From Verrucomicrobiales bacterium (GTDB lineage: Bacteria; Verrucomicrobiota; Verrucomicrobiia; Limisphaerales; UBA9464), in assembly GCA_003445095.1 (NCBI GenBank), contig DLVS01000130.1:1-15875 (forward strand): 15,875 nucleotides of DNA, read 5' to 3'. Under the pieces are notes generated by a model. The model ran no database searches. It saw only the letters and a program-made list of their open reading frames with translations, and was not told where the DNA came from. Both the position numbers and the translations under genes were made by a program. Of this stretch, positions 15,724-15,875 are shown one piece after another (within the stretch, counting starts at the first letter, position 1; the number at the start of each line of letters is the position of its first letter).

Positions 15724-15875
15724 AGGGGCATCTCCTCGACACCAACGTGCTCATCGCACTGCTCTGGCCGAGCCACGCGCAGCACGAAAGAGCGGTGAAG
15801 TGGTTCACCCGCCACCGCGCCAAGGGCTGGGCGACCTGCCCGCTCACCGAGACTGGCTTCGTCCGCATCGTGTCG
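15720..15875 (+). CDS. VapC-type PIN-domain toxin (3' end beyond window)
   Basis: The first 52 residues are present: HLLDTNVLIALLWPSH carries the first metal-binding Asp (residue 7), and CPLTETGFVRI carries the conserved Glu (residue 44). These are PIN-domain nuclease features of VapC toxins, which cut specific RNAs. The gene overlaps VapB by four bases and is open to the window edge. Intactness of the rest cannot be judged. Confidence 0.88.
   Translation, partial: MKGHLLDTNVLIALLWPSHAQHERAVKWFTRHRAKGWATCPLTETGFVRIVS

Overview
The window looks like chromosomal DNA from a high-GC, gene-family-rich bacterium, most likely Verrucomicrobiota (Pedosphaera/Limisphaerales-like). This is an inference from gene types. 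It carries an ECF sigma factor of the kinase-associated TIGR02999-like family, Ser/Thr kinases with the common 'IFTAAL...AYLDQACA' N-terminus, a transmembrane segment and WD40 propellers, and secreted proteins with DxDxDG motifs and FYRL-type tails. It also carries several toxin-antitoxin (TA) pairs.

Layout. The minus strand holds the large genes. From right to left these are kinase 2 (10311-14384), kinase 1 (5719-9405), an unrecognised secreted or membrane-anchored protein (3664-5040), the ECF sigma factor (2913-3476), and a large beta-helix-like surface protein (from 2732, running off the left edge). The plus strand holds only small TA-type genes. These are a deleted PIN toxin with a surviving small partner (5221-5672), a nucleotidyltransferase with a truncated HEPN-like partner (9796-10211), an intact ParD/MazF-type pair (14803-15365), and a VapBC pair whose toxin leaves the window (15496-15875).

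The most interesting structure is not a gene. Three minus-strand genes that do not all belong to one family (the 458-aa secreted protein and both kinases) start just downstream of the same 87-bp box (5053-5139, 9424-9510, 14403-14489). In all three copies the box encodes the same short frame, [13 protein letters not shown]. That frame stays open and ends a few bases inside the start of the main gene, which suggests a shared promoter/leader and possibly translational coupling. At the two kinases the similarity extends without gaps from codon 33 of the gene to about 340 bp upstream. It includes a ~162-bp element with inverted ends (MITE/REP-like). The kinase domains are clearly more diverged and the propellers are unrelated in detail.

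Each box is followed, in the opposite direction, by a TA locus of a different type. The region is therefore three repeats of 'minus-strand signalling gene / shared box / plus-strand TA locus'. A working model (inference) is that the ECF factor or another regulator reads the shared box to co-express the kinases and the secreted protein. The TA loci would be accumulated, partly decayed passengers or stabilisers.
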